Part shown: positions 8,995 to 18,890 of the stretch, piece after piece
Position numbering within the stretch: position 1 is the first letter of the stretch
How the letters are laid out: each line of letters starts with the position of its first letter
Origin: an uncultured bacterium
GTDB lineage: Bacteria; Acidobacteriota; Aminicenantia; Aminicenantales; CALLJL01
Assembly (NCBI GenBank): GCA_938092135.1
Contig: CALLJL010000017.1
Location: 126,259 to 183,707 of the forward strand
Length of the DNA stretch: 57,449 bases
Direction: 5' to 3'
Notes under the pieces: generated by a model
What the model was told of the DNA's origin: nothing
Seen by the model: the letters and a program-made list of their open reading frames with translations, nothing else
The model's database searches: none
Position numbers and translations under genes: made by a program

Positions 8995-9429
8995 ATGGAG
9001 GAAGAGAAAAAAGTAGCCATTCAAGAAAGGCGGGCCTGCATTCGGTTCAAAATTCCTGGGGCCACAATCAATTATAAAATTCTCTCGTCGCCCTTTTCAA
9101 AAAATAAAGGAGAGGAATTTTTTTGTCCGCTTTATGATATAAGCCGAGGAGGGGTTCGTTTCTTTTCTAAACAGGAAATTCCCCTAGAGACCCCCCTTGA
9201 GCTGGAAATCCAAATTCCCGGTGAACCCGTGCCCTTAAAAATGAAAGGCAAGGTTCGCTGGACAGCGCCCTATCAAGGGAAAAATTATTTTTTTCAAATT
9301 GGTGTCCAGTTTTTCCCCTACGGTGAAGAAAAACAACAAAATTATCCTGGTAATCTCGTTAAAATTATTGCTCTTGAACAAAAATTTCTTGAAAAGTCCG
9401 CCTCTGAAGAAGACGAATTTGTTATTTAA
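8995..9429 (+). CDS. PilZ domain protein, predicted c-di-GMP receptor
   Basis: 144 residues forming one PilZ domain. Both c-di-GMP-binding motifs are present: RxxxR as R13-A-C-I-R17 and [D/N]xSxxG as DISRGG at 48-53. It lies 64 bases after the HPt gene in the same direction, so the cassette encodes signal input, relay, synthesis and a receptor for the second messenger. No output domain is fused, so it probably acts by binding a partner (motility, secretion or exopolysaccharide are common targets in the family; none is encoded nearby). Its stop overlaps the convergent glyS stop by 4 bases. Confidence 0.9.
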   Translation: MEEEKKVAIQERRACIRFKIPGATINYKILSSPFSKNKGEEFFCPLYDISRGGVRFFSKQEIPLETPLELEIQIPGEPVPLKMKGKVRWTAPYQGKNYFFQIGVQFFPYGEEKQQNYPGNLVKIIALEQKFLEKSASEEDEFVI

Positions 9430-11519
9430 GCCTTTCCCTTCTGATTTTCTTTTTCGCCTGCAAGAACAATTTGAGAAAAATCAGCAATTTTAAAGAGAAA
9501 GTCTCGAATATTATGGAGCAAGGCCAGCCGATTTTGTCTTAATTTTCTATCCTCAACCATGACCAGAACTTTATCAAAGAAATTATTGAGAGGTGATTGA
9601 AGCTTAAAGACTATTTTTTGAGCCTTAGAAAATTCACCTTGCTGAATTAAAGGTAGAGCATTTTCCTTAACAATTTCGAAAGCAGCTTGAAGTTCTTTCT
9701 CAGCTTTTTCTTTTAAAAGTTGCTCATTAAATTTAAAAACAGGCTGACCGCGAAGAATGTTGTTTACTCTCCTGACCATGAGGACAAAGGGTTCGAAAGC
9801 TGGGCTTGACTTTAATTCTTCGAGAGCCTTTAGCCGGAGGAAAGATAGATAAATGTCATCAATTCCAGTCTGAAGGCTGGCATTGATGAGATCATAACGA
9901 AAGCCATTTTTTTCATAAATGAAGCGAAGACGCTGAGTGAAAAAGCCAAGGCAGGCTTCAACCGTTTCTTTTTCATTCAAACATAATTTTTCTCCATAAA
10001 GATGGATTGATTTTCTTATTAATTTTGTCAGGGAAAGTCTTAAACGATGATCAAGAATGATTTTACAGATGCCATGGGCATAGCGTCTTAGGCCTAAGGG
10101 ATCGCCAGATCCAGAAATTTCAGCTCCCAGGCCAATGGCCCCAACGAGAGAATCAATTTTATCCGCCAGAGCTAAAATCGCTCCTTCGAGGCTGGAGGGC
10201 GAAGGTTCATCAAGGCTCTGCGGTTGGTAGTGTTCATAAATGGCCTTGGCGACCGAAGGTGGGTAATTCTGGACTCGACAGTAGAGACCACCAACTTTTC
10301 CCTGAAGAGAAGGAAATTCCCGAACCATTTCGGTCAGTAGATCAGTCTTGCAAAGTTCAGCCGCCTGAAGAGATGTCTTTAATATCTCTTTCTCTCCAAG
10401 TTGCTGCCCTAAGAAGACCACCAGTTTCTTTAATCTTTCCGTTTTTTCTAAATATGTTCCCAATTTTTCCTGAAAAACTATTCGGGCAAGCTGATCGACC
10501 CTTTCTTTTAAAGGCACTTTAAGGTCCTGTTCCCAGAAAAAGAGGGCGTCTTCAAGCCTTGCTTTCAAAACCCTTTCATAGCCTTGCCGAATTAAAAATT
10601 TGGGATCAGCTATTTGATCTGCCACCCCCACAAAAAGAGGGAGTTGTTTGCCCTGACGAGTAACCGAAAATAATTTCTGTCCCTCCCGTAGAACCGTGCT
10701 TATTATTTCAATAGGTAAAGCGAGATATTTCTCTGGAAAAGAGCCCAGGATGACAAAGGGATGTTCCACATCATTAACCAATCTTTCAAGCAACTCATCA
10801 TCAGGATAAAGTTGAGCGCCATAAGGCTCAAGCAATTTTTTGGCTCCCTCTAAGATAATTCTTCGCCTCTCTTCAGGCTCAACAATCACTTTATTTTTTC
10901 TTAGGGCATCGATATATTCCTTCCATGATTTCACCGTTAACTGTAATGGGGAATGGAAACGATGACCAAAAGTGAAGGGTCGAACTGGCCAGTCGAGATA
11001 AGCAAATTGAAGGGGCTCGCCATCAAGCAAGGCCATTAAATTTTTTACCGGCCTTGAAAATCTACCCATTCCCTCATTCCAGCGCATCATCTTGGGGAAA
11101 GAAAGAGAAGAAAGAACCCGGGGAATAACCTCTGGCAAAATTTTCTTAGCCGGCTGACCCTCCTCCTTTTTTTTGAAACCAAGATAATCTCCTTTGGGTG
11201 TAGAAATAATTTCCAGGTCTTCGACGGAGATATTATGAGCTCGAGCAAAACCGAAAGCTGCGTTTGTAAATTTATTATCTTCAGTAAAAGCTACTTTTTT
11301 AGGCGGTCCTAAAATTATATCTTCTCTGTCAGACTGCTTTTCTTCTATATCAGCCACAACTACCAGACGACGGCAAGTGCCCGACGTTCTTAACTCCTTG
11401 ATTTTTATTCTTGCTTCCGTAAGTTCTTGGCGAAAAAGATTTATCAATTGATCGTGAGCCAACTTCACATGAGCATAGGGCATTTCCTCAGTCATTATTT
11501 CGAGAAGAAATTCCATCAA
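9426..11519 (-). CDS. glyS: Glycine--tRNA ligase beta subunit
   Basis: 697 residues, the usual length for GlyS. The N-terminus [14 protein letters not shown] matches the family motif LLxEIGTEELP, with the body motif [16 protein letters not shown] and a C-terminal DALR-type anticodon-binding helix bundle. With GlyQ it forms the alpha2beta2 enzyme that charges tRNA-Gly. The start overlaps the glyQ stop by 4 bases (ATGA), so the subunits are translationally coupled. It is the last gene of a six-gene minus-strand operon that begins with gcvT. Confidence 0.95.
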   Translation of the reverse strand: MMEFLLEIMTEEMPYAHVKLAHDQLINLFRQELTEARIKIKELRTSGTCRRLVVVADIEEKQSDREDIILGPPKKVAFTEDNKFTNAAFGFARAHNISVEDLEIISTPKGDYLGFKKKEEGQPAKKILPEVIPRVLSSLSFPKMMRWNEGMGRFSRPVKNLMALLDGEPLQFAYLDWPVRPFTFGHRFHSPLQLTVKSWKEYIDALRKNKVIVEPEERRRIILEGAKKLLEPYGAQLYPDDELLERLVNDVEHPFVILGSFPEKYLALPIEIISTVLREGQKLFSVTRQGKQLPLFVGVADQIADPKFLIRQGYERVLKARLEDALFFWEQDLKVPLKERVDQLARIVFQEKLGTYLEKTERLKKLVVFLGQQLGEKEILKTSLQAAELCKTDLLTEMVREFPSLQGKVGGLYCRVQNYPPSVAKAIYEHYQPQSLDEPSPSSLEGAILALADKIDSLVGAIGLGAEISGSGDPLGLRRYAHGICKIILDHRLRLSLTKLIRKSIHLYGEKLCLNEKETVEACLGFFTQRLRFIYEKNGFRYDLINASLQTGIDDIYLSFLRLKALEELKSSPAFEPFVLMVRRVNNILRGQPVFKFNEQLLKEKAEKELQAAFEIVKENALPLIQQGEFSKAQKIVFKLQSPLNNFFDKVLVMVEDRKLRQNRLALLHNIRDFLFKIADFSQIVLAGEKENQKGKA

Positions 11520-12364
11520 TCCTCTCCTTCGAGAGAAACAAAAAGGCGAGCTATTTGATTAACAAGATGCCTAATTTCGGCGATCAATTTAACTCTTTCT
11601 GTGACTGAAATTGCCCCTCTTGAGTCAAGCAAATTAAATAGATGAGAAAGCTTAAGACAGCAATCATAAGCGGGCAAAAGAAGCCGCCGGTCGATTAATT
11701 GCTGGGCTTCTTTTTGATAAAGCAAAAAGGCTGTTTGTAATCGTTCGATGTCAGCAGCCTTAAAATTATATTCGGAAAATTCTTTCTCCTCGAGCCAGCG
11801 TAAATCTCGATAACTAACATCTTTTGACCAGTCCAGATCATAAATGCTATCTTTGCCTTCAAGGAACATTTCCAGCCGTTCAAGTCCATAAGTGATTTCC
11901 ACTGGAATGGGGAAAAGATCAAGACCGCCTGCCTGCTGAAAATAGGTAAACTGGGTAATTTCAAGTCCATCTAGCATAACTTGCCAGCCTACACCCCAAG
12001 CTCCGATAGTTGGCGATTCCCAATCGTCCTCATCAAAACGTAAATCATGTTCCTCTAGTTTAATTCCACAGGCCCTCAAACTATCAAGATAAATATCCTG
12101 TATATCCAGGGGAGATGGTTTAATAATGACTTGAAACTGAAAGTGTTTTTGGACACGATGGGGATTTTCTCCATAGCGACCATCGGTGGGACGTCTGGAG
12201 GGTTGAACATAAGCCACCCGCCAAGGCCTTTTCCCTAGCACACGAAAAAATGTATCTGGCGTCATTGTTCCTGCGCCAACCTCCACATCATAGGATTGAG
12301 CTAAATAGCAGCCCTGTTTAGCCCAGAATTGCTGTAAATTCATAATAAGATCTTGAAGAGCCAT
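11516..12364 (-). CDS. glyQ: Glycine--tRNA ligase alpha subunit
   Basis: 282 residues. Class II synthetase motifs typical of GlyQ are visible: [20 protein letters not shown] near the N-terminus, [20 protein letters not shown], and [17 protein letters not shown]. It catalyses glycyl-adenylate formation as part of the alpha2beta2 ligase. The start codon shares one base with the gcvPB stop (TAATG), which couples glycine charging to the glycine cleavage genes at the level of translation. That junction is an uncommon gene order and looks like substrate-based grouping. Confidence 0.95.
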   Translation of the reverse strand: MALQDLIMNLQQFWAKQGCYLAQSYDVEVGAGTMTPDTFFRVLGKRPWRVAYVQPSRRPTDGRYGENPHRVQKHFQFQVIIKPSPLDIQDIYLDSLRACGIKLEEHDLRFDEDDWESPTIGAWGVGWQVMLDGLEITQFTYFQQAGGLDLFPIPVEITYGLERLEMFLEGKDSIYDLDWSKDVSYRDLRWLEEKEFSEYNFKAADIERLQTAFLLYQKEAQQLIDRRLLLPAYDCCLKLSHLFNLLDSRGAISVTERVKLIAEIRHLVNQIARLFVSLEGED

Positions 12365-13815
12365 TAATCTTTTTTTTCCCAGCGAAGAATAGGATTACGA
12401 GCTGCCGCCACCTCATCCAGGCGGCGAACATAGGCATTATGAGGGGCTGTTTTTACAACTTCGGGGTTTTCCACAGCCTCCTGGGCAATTTTTTTCATAG
12501 CTTCAATAAAGGCGTCGAGCTCGGCTTTACTTTCGGTCTCAGTAGGTTCAATCATCAAAGCACCAGACACAATTAGGGGAAAACTCATTGTGGGTGGATG
12601 GAGACCATAATCAATCAATCTTTTGGCAATATCAATATTTTGAATCCCCCTTTCTCTTTGCCATTTATCAGAGAAAACGCATTCATGTAAAGTCGGGGTT
12701 GAGTATTTTAAATAATAAATTCCTTCAAGGTTTTTTCGAATGTAATTGGAATTAAGAACGGCAATTTCGGCAACTTCTTTTAAACCTTCTGCTCCAAGAG
12801 ATAAAATGTAAGCTAAAGCTTTTACCAAAACTAAAAAATTCCCATAAAAGCTTCTAATTCGGCCAATACTTAGAGGTCGATTAGTTTCCAGCACAAATTT
12901 ACTACCCTCTCTTTTAACCACTGGAATTGGAAGGAAAGGTTCGAGCTCCTTTTTCACGCCAACCGGTCCCGAGCCCGGTCCACCCCCTCCGTGGGGGGTG
13001 GAAAAGGTCTTATGAAGATTGAGGTGAATCACATCAACACCGTGATCTCCTGGTCTAAATTTCCCAAGCAGAGCATTCATATTCGCCCCATCCATATAAA
13101 CAAATCCTCCCTTACTATGGACAATTTCCGCAATTCGCTTAATATCCTTTTCAAATATGCCCAGAGTATTAGGATTAGTCAACATAAGCGCGGCCACTTC
13201 TTCCGTCATCATCCGATTAAGATCCTCAAGATCGACCGTTCCGGCTTCATTGGATTTTATTTCCTGAACCCGATAACCACAGATATGGGCACTTGAAGGA
13301 TTCGTGCCGTGGGCTGAGTCGGGAATAAGGACAATTTTTCTTGGTCGCCCCCTTCTCGTAAGGGCCGCCCTGATTATCATCATTCCGGTAAGTTCTCCAT
13401 GGGCCCCAGCCGCGGGCCACAGAGTAAAAAAGTCCATGCCAGTGATCCGACAGAGATAATCTTCAAGTAATTTAATAATTTCAAGATTACCTTGAATAAG
13501 GTCTTCAGATGCCAGGGGATGACTGTTAAGAAAAGGGGTTAGGCTCGCTATTTTTTCATTAATTTTAGGACTGTATTTCATGGTACATGAGCCGAGGGGA
13601 TAAAAACTTGTATCCACACAAAAGTTGGTCTGAGAAAGGCGCGTGAAATGACGGACAATTTCTGGCTCGGTGACTTCTGGAAATCCAGGAATATCCTCTC
13701 TTAATTTTATATCCTCAAGAATTTCTTTTTTTTCAGGAACATCAAGGGGAGGCAAAAAAAAGGCTCTTTTTCCTTCCCCACTTAATTCAAAAATTAAAGG
13801 CTCCCGACGGCTCAT
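12364..13815 (-). CDS. gcvPB: Glycine dehydrogenase (decarboxylating) subunit 2
   Basis: 483 residues, the C-terminal half of glycine cleavage P-protein in its two-subunit form. The PLP-binding Lys lies in [18 protein letters not shown]; other family motifs are [22 protein letters not shown] and [16 protein letters not shown]. With GcvPA it decarboxylates glycine and passes the aminomethyl group to lipoylated GcvH. The start overlaps the gcvPA stop by 4 bases. Confidence 0.95.
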   Translation of the reverse strand: MSRREPLIFELSGEGKRAFFLPPLDVPEKKEILEDIKLREDIPGFPEVTEPEIVRHFTRLSQTNFCVDTSFYPLGSCTMKYSPKINEKIASLTPFLNSHPLASEDLIQGNLEIIKLLEDYLCRITGMDFFTLWPAAGAHGELTGMMIIRAALTRRGRPRKIVLIPDSAHGTNPSSAHICGYRVQEIKSNEAGTVDLEDLNRMMTEEVAALMLTNPNTLGIFEKDIKRIAEIVHSKGGFVYMDGANMNALLGKFRPGDHGVDVIHLNLHKTFSTPHGGGGPGSGPVGVKKELEPFLPIPVVKREGSKFVLETNRPLSIGRIRSFYGNFLVLVKALAYILSLGAEGLKEVAEIAVLNSNYIRKNLEGIYYLKYSTPTLHECVFSDKWQRERGIQNIDIAKRLIDYGLHPPTMSFPLIVSGALMIEPTETESKAELDAFIEAMKKIAQEAVENPEVVKTAPHNAYVRRLDEVAAARNPILRWEKKD

Positions 13816-15161
13816 GAGATAACCTCCTTGAAAGAGTTAACCAGAGCTTCAATCTTTTCTCTCGAATGGGTTTCCGTAACACAGACAAGCAAACAGTTTT
13901 TGAGCTCAGGATAATCTTTTTCAAGAGGATATCCGGCCAATATTCCTTTTTCCATCAAAGCCGCCATTATTTTGCTTAGGGGCGAATTTAATTCTAGGAC
14001 AAATTCATTAAAAATAGGCCCGTCAAAACGTCTCTTAATTCCTTGAACAGCCACCAGATTCTCAAGAGCATAATTAGCTTTTTGCAAATTATAGTAGGCA
14101 AGTTCTCTCAATCCCTTTGGCCCTAAAGTTTCTAGAAAAATAGTGGCTCTTAGGGCACACCAAGCCTGATTGGTACAGATATTGGAAGTGGCTTTTTCCC
14201 TTCTGATATGTTGCTCTCTTGTAGAAAGAGTGAGAACATAGCCAATCCGGCCTTCAGCATCCCTGGTTTGTCCAGCAATTCGGCCTGGCAATTGCCTTAA
14301 AAAGCTTTCTCGGCAAGCAATAAAGCCCAGATAGGGGCCACCAAAGGCAAGGGGTAAACCAAAAGATTGTCCCTCCCCGCAGGCAATATCAGCCCCATAA
14401 CTCCCAGGAGGCTCAAGCAAACCAAGAGAAAGGCCTTCCGCTATAACCGCCACCCTAAGGGCGCCCTTTTCGTGAGCCAAAGCAAAGGCCTCGCCGGGTT
14501 CTTCAATGACGCCAAAAAAATTGGGTGTCTGAACAACCAAAGCCGTGACATCTCCATCTAGTCGCTTTTTTAAATCATCCAAATTTAACCGACCGCTCTT
14601 CGAATCAAAGGCCACTTCTTCCACTTTCAAGCCTAAGTTACGAACATAGGTAGAAATAACCTGACGGTACTGAGGATGAAGGCTACGAGCTACAAGAATT
14701 CTGGATTTGTTTTTTATTCTTTGAGCCATTAAAACCGCTTCGGCAGCGGCTGTTGCCCCTTCATAAAGAGAAGCATTGGCAATTTCAAGTCCGGTTAGCT
14801 GACAAATAAGTGTCTGATATTCAAATATGATCTGCAATGTTCCTTGACTGACCTCAGGTTGATAAGGGGTATAGGGAGTAACAAACTCTCCCCTAGAGCT
14901 TAAATAATCAACAACAGTTGGTATGGTATGAGGATAAGCTCCTGCCCCTAGAAATGACAAAAATTTCGGATAGAGATTTTTTTGACTTAAATTTTCAAAG
15001 TATTCCAAAAGTTCACTTTCACTAAGGGGTGCGGGTAAATCAAGTGGATCAGACATTCTTATTTCCTGAGGTATACAGGCAAAAAGTTCTTCGAGGTTCG
15101 AAAGACCGATTCGTCTCAGCATCTCCTCAATATCTTTTTTACTCAATGGAATATAGCTCAT
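13812..15161 (-). CDS. gcvPA: Glycine dehydrogenase (decarboxylating) subunit 1
   Basis: 449 residues, the N-terminal half of the split P-protein. Recognisable motifs are FLGAGAYPHTIPTVV, TPYTPYQPEVSQGTLQ, NASLYEGATAAAEA and TSNICTNQAWCALRA. It pairs with GcvPB. The split form is usual in Gram-positive, archaeal and many deep-branching bacteria, in contrast to the single ~950-residue GcvP of E. coli. It begins 38 bases after the gcvH stop. Confidence 0.95.
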   Translation of the reverse strand: MSYIPLSKKDIEEMLRRIGLSNLEELFACIPQEIRMSDPLDLPAPLSESELLEYFENLSQKNLYPKFLSFLGAGAYPHTIPTVVDYLSSRGEFVTPYTPYQPEVSQGTLQIIFEYQTLICQLTGLEIANASLYEGATAAAEAVLMAQRIKNKSRILVARSLHPQYRQVISTYVRNLGLKVEEVAFDSKSGRLNLDDLKKRLDGDVTALVVQTPNFFGVIEEPGEAFALAHEKGALRVAVIAEGLSLGLLEPPGSYGADIACGEGQSFGLPLAFGGPYLGFIACRESFLRQLPGRIAGQTRDAEGRIGYVLTLSTREQHIRREKATSNICTNQAWCALRATIFLETLGPKGLRELAYYNLQKANYALENLVAVQGIKRRFDGPIFNEFVLELNSPLSKIMAALMEKGILAGYPLEKDYPELKNCLLVCVTETHSREKIEALVNSFKEVIS

Positions 15162-15199
15162 GACGATTCTCCTCTTTTAATTCTTTGAGATAAGATCGA

Positions 15200-15586
15200 T
15201 CAAACTTCAAGGCTTTCCACATATTTTTCATATTCGGAAGCAGTCATTAGTTGATTTAAATCTTCTTTATTTTTCATTCTTATTTTTATTATCCATCCTT
15301 TATCGTAGGGATCTTGGTTGATGACTTCAGGCGAATTATTAAGTTCTTCATTAACTTCAATAACCTCACCGGAAACAGGAGAAAAGACATCGGAAACAGC
15401 TTTGACCGATTCAATAGACCCAATCGATTGATGAACTTCAAGATGGGTTCCTAAAGCGGGGAGTTCGATATAAACTATGTCCCCTAATTGTTTTTGAGCA
15501 TAATCGGTAATTCCAACAATAGCTACATCACCTTCAACCCTGACCCATTCATGATCCCGGGTGTAATAAAAATTTTGAGGATACAT
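15200..15586 (-). CDS. gcvH: Glycine cleavage system H protein
   Basis: 128 residues, normal length. The lipoyl-accepting Lys62 sits in GSIESVKAVSDVFSPVSGEV. The lipoylated protein carries the aminomethyl intermediate from P-protein to T-protein and is reoxidised by a dihydrolipoyl dehydrogenase (L-protein) that is not encoded in this window. The ATG is preceded by AAGGAGG. The gap to gcvT upstream is 75 bases. Confidence 0.96.
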   Translation of the reverse strand: MYPQNFYYTRDHEWVRVEGDVAIVGITDYAQKQLGDIVYIELPALGTHLEVHQSIGSIESVKAVSDVFSPVSGEVIEVNEELNNSPEVINQDPYDKGWIIKIRMKNKEDLNQLMTASEYEKYVESLEV

Positions 15587-15661
15587 TTTTTCCTCCTTAT
15601 AAAAATATTTTTTAACTATTTTTTACCTGTCCGAAGATGGCCAAATCCGCCCTCTTTCTTT

Positions 15662-16750
15662 TTATTTTGACCGCCTATAAAAAGGTGTTGCCACTACTTT
15701 GGCCTTGGCTTTCTTTTCTCTGATGCCAATTTCAAGCTCTGTATTGATTTCAGTCGCCTCGATAGGAAGATAGGCCAAACCAATGCTTTTTTTCAGGAAA
15801 GGCGAATAACTGCCCGATGTTACTTCACTTACCTTTTTTCCACGATAATAAACCGGGTAATGTCTTCTGGCGATCCCCTTGTCGATAAGCTCAAAGCCAA
15901 CAATTTTTCGTTGCAGACCTTCTTCCTGCTGTTTAAGAAGAGCCTCACGCCCGATAAAATCGCCCTTATTAAATTTAACAATCCACTTAAGATCAGCCTC
16001 TAAAACAGTGGTAGTTTCGTCAATATCATTACCGTATAACATCATCTTGGCTTCAAGACGAAGGTTATCTCGAGCACCCAGACCAGCAGGTAAAAGGCCA
16101 TAGGGTTTCCCTTCTTCCATAATGGCATCCCAGATAATAACTGGATCAGGCGCTTCCGTATAAATCTCAAAACCATCTTCGCCCGTATAACCGGTGCGAC
16201 TGACAAGGCAATCTAATCCGGCAACTTTGCCTCGCTGCCACCAAAATGGCCGGAGCTCGTCAAGACTAATATCAGTTAAAGGCTGCAAAATTTCAAAAGC
16301 TTTGGGCCCCTGAAGGGCAAGCTGACTGGTTCGGTCACTGGCATTATCAATAATGACATCAAAAGAACCCTTATGATCTAATATCCAATTATAATCCTTT
16401 TGGGTATTAGCCGCGTTTACCACTAAAAGATATTTATTAAAATCAAGACAATAGACAAGCAAATCATCAATAAAAGTTCCTTGGGGTGTCGTTAGAGCAT
16501 TGTATTGAGCTTGCCCGGGCGAAAGACGGGAAACATCATTGGGGGTTAAGTATTGAATAAAGGCCAGAGCATCGGGTCCGCTAATGATAATTTCACCCAT
16601 ATGGCTGACATCAAAAAGACCCGCCCTTTCTCTAACGGCTAAGTGCTCACTGACAATACCCGAATATTCCAAAGGCATTTCCCAGCCAAAAAATTCAATA
16701 AATTTGGCCCCGGCTCGACGGTGAGCTTCATAAAATCTGGTTCTTTTCAT
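15662..16750 (-). CDS. gcvT: Aminomethyltransferase (glycine cleavage T protein)
   Basis: 362 residues, family-typical length. Motifs: GLFDVSHMGEI, TLNDV-type site reading TPNDVSRLSPGQAQYNAL, SRTGYTGEDGFEIY, LGARDNLRLEAKM and TSGSYSPFLKKSIGLAYL. It moves the one-carbon unit to tetrahydrofolate and releases ammonia. It is the first gene of the gcvT-gcvH-gcvPA-gcvPB-glyQ-glyS operon. I looked for a glycine riboswitch in the 159-bp region upstream (16751-16909) and saw neither the conserved tandem-aptamer motifs nor an obvious terminator; the ribosome site (AAGGGAAA) is weak. Confidence 0.95.
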   Translation of the reverse strand: MKRTRFYEAHRRAGAKFIEFFGWEMPLEYSGIVSEHLAVRERAGLFDVSHMGEIIISGPDALAFIQYLTPNDVSRLSPGQAQYNALTTPQGTFIDDLLVYCLDFNKYLLVVNAANTQKDYNWILDHKGSFDVIIDNASDRTSQLALQGPKAFEILQPLTDISLDELRPFWWQRGKVAGLDCLVSRTGYTGEDGFEIYTEAPDPVIIWDAIMEEGKPYGLLPAGLGARDNLRLEAKMMLYGNDIDETTTVLEADLKWIVKFNKGDFIGREALLKQQEEGLQRKIVGFELIDKGIARRHYPVYYRGKKVSEVTSGSYSPFLKKSIGLAYLPIEATEINTELEIGIREKKAKAKVVATPFYRRSK

Positions 16751-16871
16751 TGAAAATTTTCCCTTAATAAATTAATAGATTCATTTCTACCACAGAAATT
16801 ACCACTAAGCAAGAAAAAACACTGGGTGGATTTCCATAAGTCAATCCCAAAGATACTTCATTGCTTTTTCC

Positions 16872-16899
16872 TTGAGAGATGAGCCGTTTTTGTTATAAT
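16872..16899 (+). promoter_or_regulatory. argS promoter, leaderless type
   Basis: A -35 box TTGAGA (16872-16877), a 16-bp spacer and a perfect -10 box TATAAT (16894-16899). Only 10 bases separate the -10 from the argS ATG at 16910, which puts the expected transcript start within a few bases of the start codon. No Shine-Dalgarno sequence precedes the ATG. Confidence 0.65.
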
Positions 16900-16909
16900 A
16901 ATAAAATCC

Positions 16910-18847
16910 ATGATTCTGGCGAAGGAGAAGATAAGAAATTATCTTTGGGAAAAAATAAAAGAAACCTATCCCATTAGCTGGAACGATCTTCAACTAACCT
17001 TTCCTCCTGATATCTCGATGGGCGATCTCTGTTTTACCTTCCCTTTCAAATTAGCCCGCTTGATTAAAAAAAATCCTCGCCAAATTGCTGAAGAGATCGC
17101 TGAAAAATTGAAAGACCTCGAAGATGTGGCCAAAATAGAAATAGCCGGGCCTGGTTATATTAATTTATTTCTTAATCAAGAACGCTTTTTTCTCGAGAGG
17201 CTCCGCTCGCTTGATCAAAGCCAACTCAGGCCAGAGGAGAGGAAAATAATTGTTGAGCACACCAACATTAACCCCAACAAGGCAGCCCATATCGGCCATC
17301 TTAGGAATGCCTGTCTTGGTGATACCTTAGTCCAATGCTTACGTTATAAAGGGGAAAAGGTTGAGGTTCAGAATTATATAGATGACACTGGCGTTCAAGT
17401 AGTCGATGTCGTTTTTGGCTTTATGGAGCTTGAAAAGAAAAGCTTAGAGGACCTTGAAAAGATACCTGGTCGCTTTGATTATTATTGCTGGGATTTATAT
17501 ACGAGGGTTTCCGCTTTTCTCAGTGCCCATCCTGAGGCTCAAGCAAAAAAGGCTGAAATTCTTCGCAAAATCGAGCATGGCGAGCCGCCAGAGGCTCAAT
17601 ATGCCTATTATATTTCTCGTCGAATCCTTAAAGCCCACCTGGCCACGATGAAGCGTCTCGGAATAACCTATGATGTCCTTCCCTGTGAAAGTAGCATCTT
17701 GGCTCTTAAATTCTGGGAAAAGGCCTTTCAACTTCTAAAGGAAAAAGGTGGACTTATTTATTCAGAAGATGGACCCAACAAGGGCTGCTGGGTGATGAGG
17801 CTTGAAGGCGATCAAGAAAGAGAAAAGGTTATTGTTCGCTCTGATGGAACTGTCACCTATGTTGGCAAAGATATAGCCTATCAGTTGTGGAAGTTCGGTT
17901 TGCTCGGTGGTGATTTTTATTATGAACCTTTTCAACAGGAAAATGGCCATATAATCTGGATAACAACTTCGGAGCCTAGGGAGTGCCCCGTATCCTTTGG
18001 TCGGGCAAGTAAAGTTTATAATGTAATTGACGTGCGGCAGAGCTATCTGCAAAAAATTGTGGCCCAGGGATTAAAAGTTCTAGGTTATGAAGAACAGGCT
18101 GACAAATCAATCCATTTTTCCTATGAAATGGTCGCTCTTTCTCCAAAAAGCCTCAAGGAGCTAGGCTTTGAAGTCATCGAGGAGGAAAAAGAACGAAGTT
18201 TTTATGAAGTTTCAGGGAGAAAAGGGCTTGGAGTTAAAGCTGATGATCTTTTAGATAGATTGGAAAGCAAAGCTTTAGCTGAGGTGGAAAAAAGAAATCC
18301 TGAGCTTTCTCAAGAAGAAAAAATAAATATTGCCCGCCAGATTGCCTGCGGCTCGATCCGCTATTTCATGCTCCGATTTGCCCGCAATTCGCTGTTAATT
18401 TTCGATTTTGACGAAGCCCTTAATTTTGAAGGCGAGACCGGTCCCTATCTCCAGTACACCGGAGTGAGACTTAATTCCATCTTTCGTAAGCTCCAGGAAA
18501 GGGAAGGCTTCCAGCCAGCCGATTTGTCAGCCTGGATAAATAGCGAATTCCTGCCACTCGATGGGATGGATGAAAAAGAAAGAAGTCACTTTTGGGAGCT
18601 AGTTATTTACGCCTCCCAATATGAGGAAACAATTCTCGAATCAATTTATACCCTTGAGTTTGCCCATCTGGCAAAATTCGCTTTTAATTTATGTCAGAAA
18701 ATAAATAGCTATTATCATCTTTACCCGATTTTGAATGAAAAAAATCAGGATTTAAGAAAAATTCGGCTCTTGACAGTGGCTTATGTTTTGGCCATTTTAA
18801 AAAAGCTTCTGGCATTAATGGGTATTCCGTTGCCCGAAAGAATGTAA
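16910..18847 (+). CDS. argS: Arginine--tRNA ligase
   Basis: 645 residues, longer than the ~550-590 common for ArgRS. The N-terminal Add-1 domain (1-110) is followed by the class I HIGH-type motif NKAAHIGHLRNACLGDT, the catalytic core with YIDDTGVQVVDV, a KMSK-equivalent EVSGRKGLGVKADDLL, the ArgRS element YLQYTGVRLNSI, and a C-terminal DALR anticodon-binding domain ending PLPERM. Extra length comes from expansions inside the catalytic domain before the GRKG loop. The ATG lies 10 bases after a strong -10 box with no ribosome-binding site, so the mRNA is probably leaderless. It is divergent from gcvT. Confidence 0.93.
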   Translation: MILAKEKIRNYLWEKIKETYPISWNDLQLTFPPDISMGDLCFTFPFKLARLIKKNPRQIAEEIAEKLKDLEDVAKIEIAGPGYINLFLNQERFFLERLRSLDQSQLRPEERKIIVEHTNINPNKAAHIGHLRNACLGDTLVQCLRYKGEKVEVQNYIDDTGVQVVDVVFGFMELEKKSLEDLEKIPGRFDYYCWDLYTRVSAFLSAHPEAQAKKAEILRKIEHGEPPEAQYAYYISRRILKAHLATMKRLGITYDVLPCESSILALKFWEKAFQLLKEKGGLIYSEDGPNKGCWVMRLEGDQEREKVIVRSDGTVTYVGKDIAYQLWKFGLLGGDFYYEPFQQENGHIIWITTSEPRECPVSFGRASKVYNVIDVRQSYLQKIVAQGLKVLGYEEQADKSIHFSYEMVALSPKSLKELGFEVIEEEKERSFYEVSGRKGLGVKADDLLDRLESKALAEVEKRNPELSQEEKINIARQIACGSIRYFMLRFARNSLLIFDFDEALNFEGETGPYLQYTGVRLNSIFRKLQEREGFQPADLSAWINSEFLPLDGMDEKERSHFWELVIYASQYEETILESIYTLEFAHLAKFAFNLCQKINSYYHLYPILNEKNQDLRKIRLLTVAYVLAILKKLLALMGIPLPERM

Positions 18848-18890
18848 ATTAAACGACAAAAAATTTTTTAAAATTCAAGGAGGCCCGACA

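Noticed and set aside
12991..13296. 101-codon plus-strand frame inside gcvPB
   Set aside because: Antisense shadow of a strongly conserved gene; no ribosome site and no protein-like features.
16751..16909. Glycine riboswitch upstream of gcvT
   Set aside because: The gene context invites one, but the 159-bp gap is AT-rich, lacks the conserved aptamer motifs and is too short for a tandem glycine aptamer plus expression platform.
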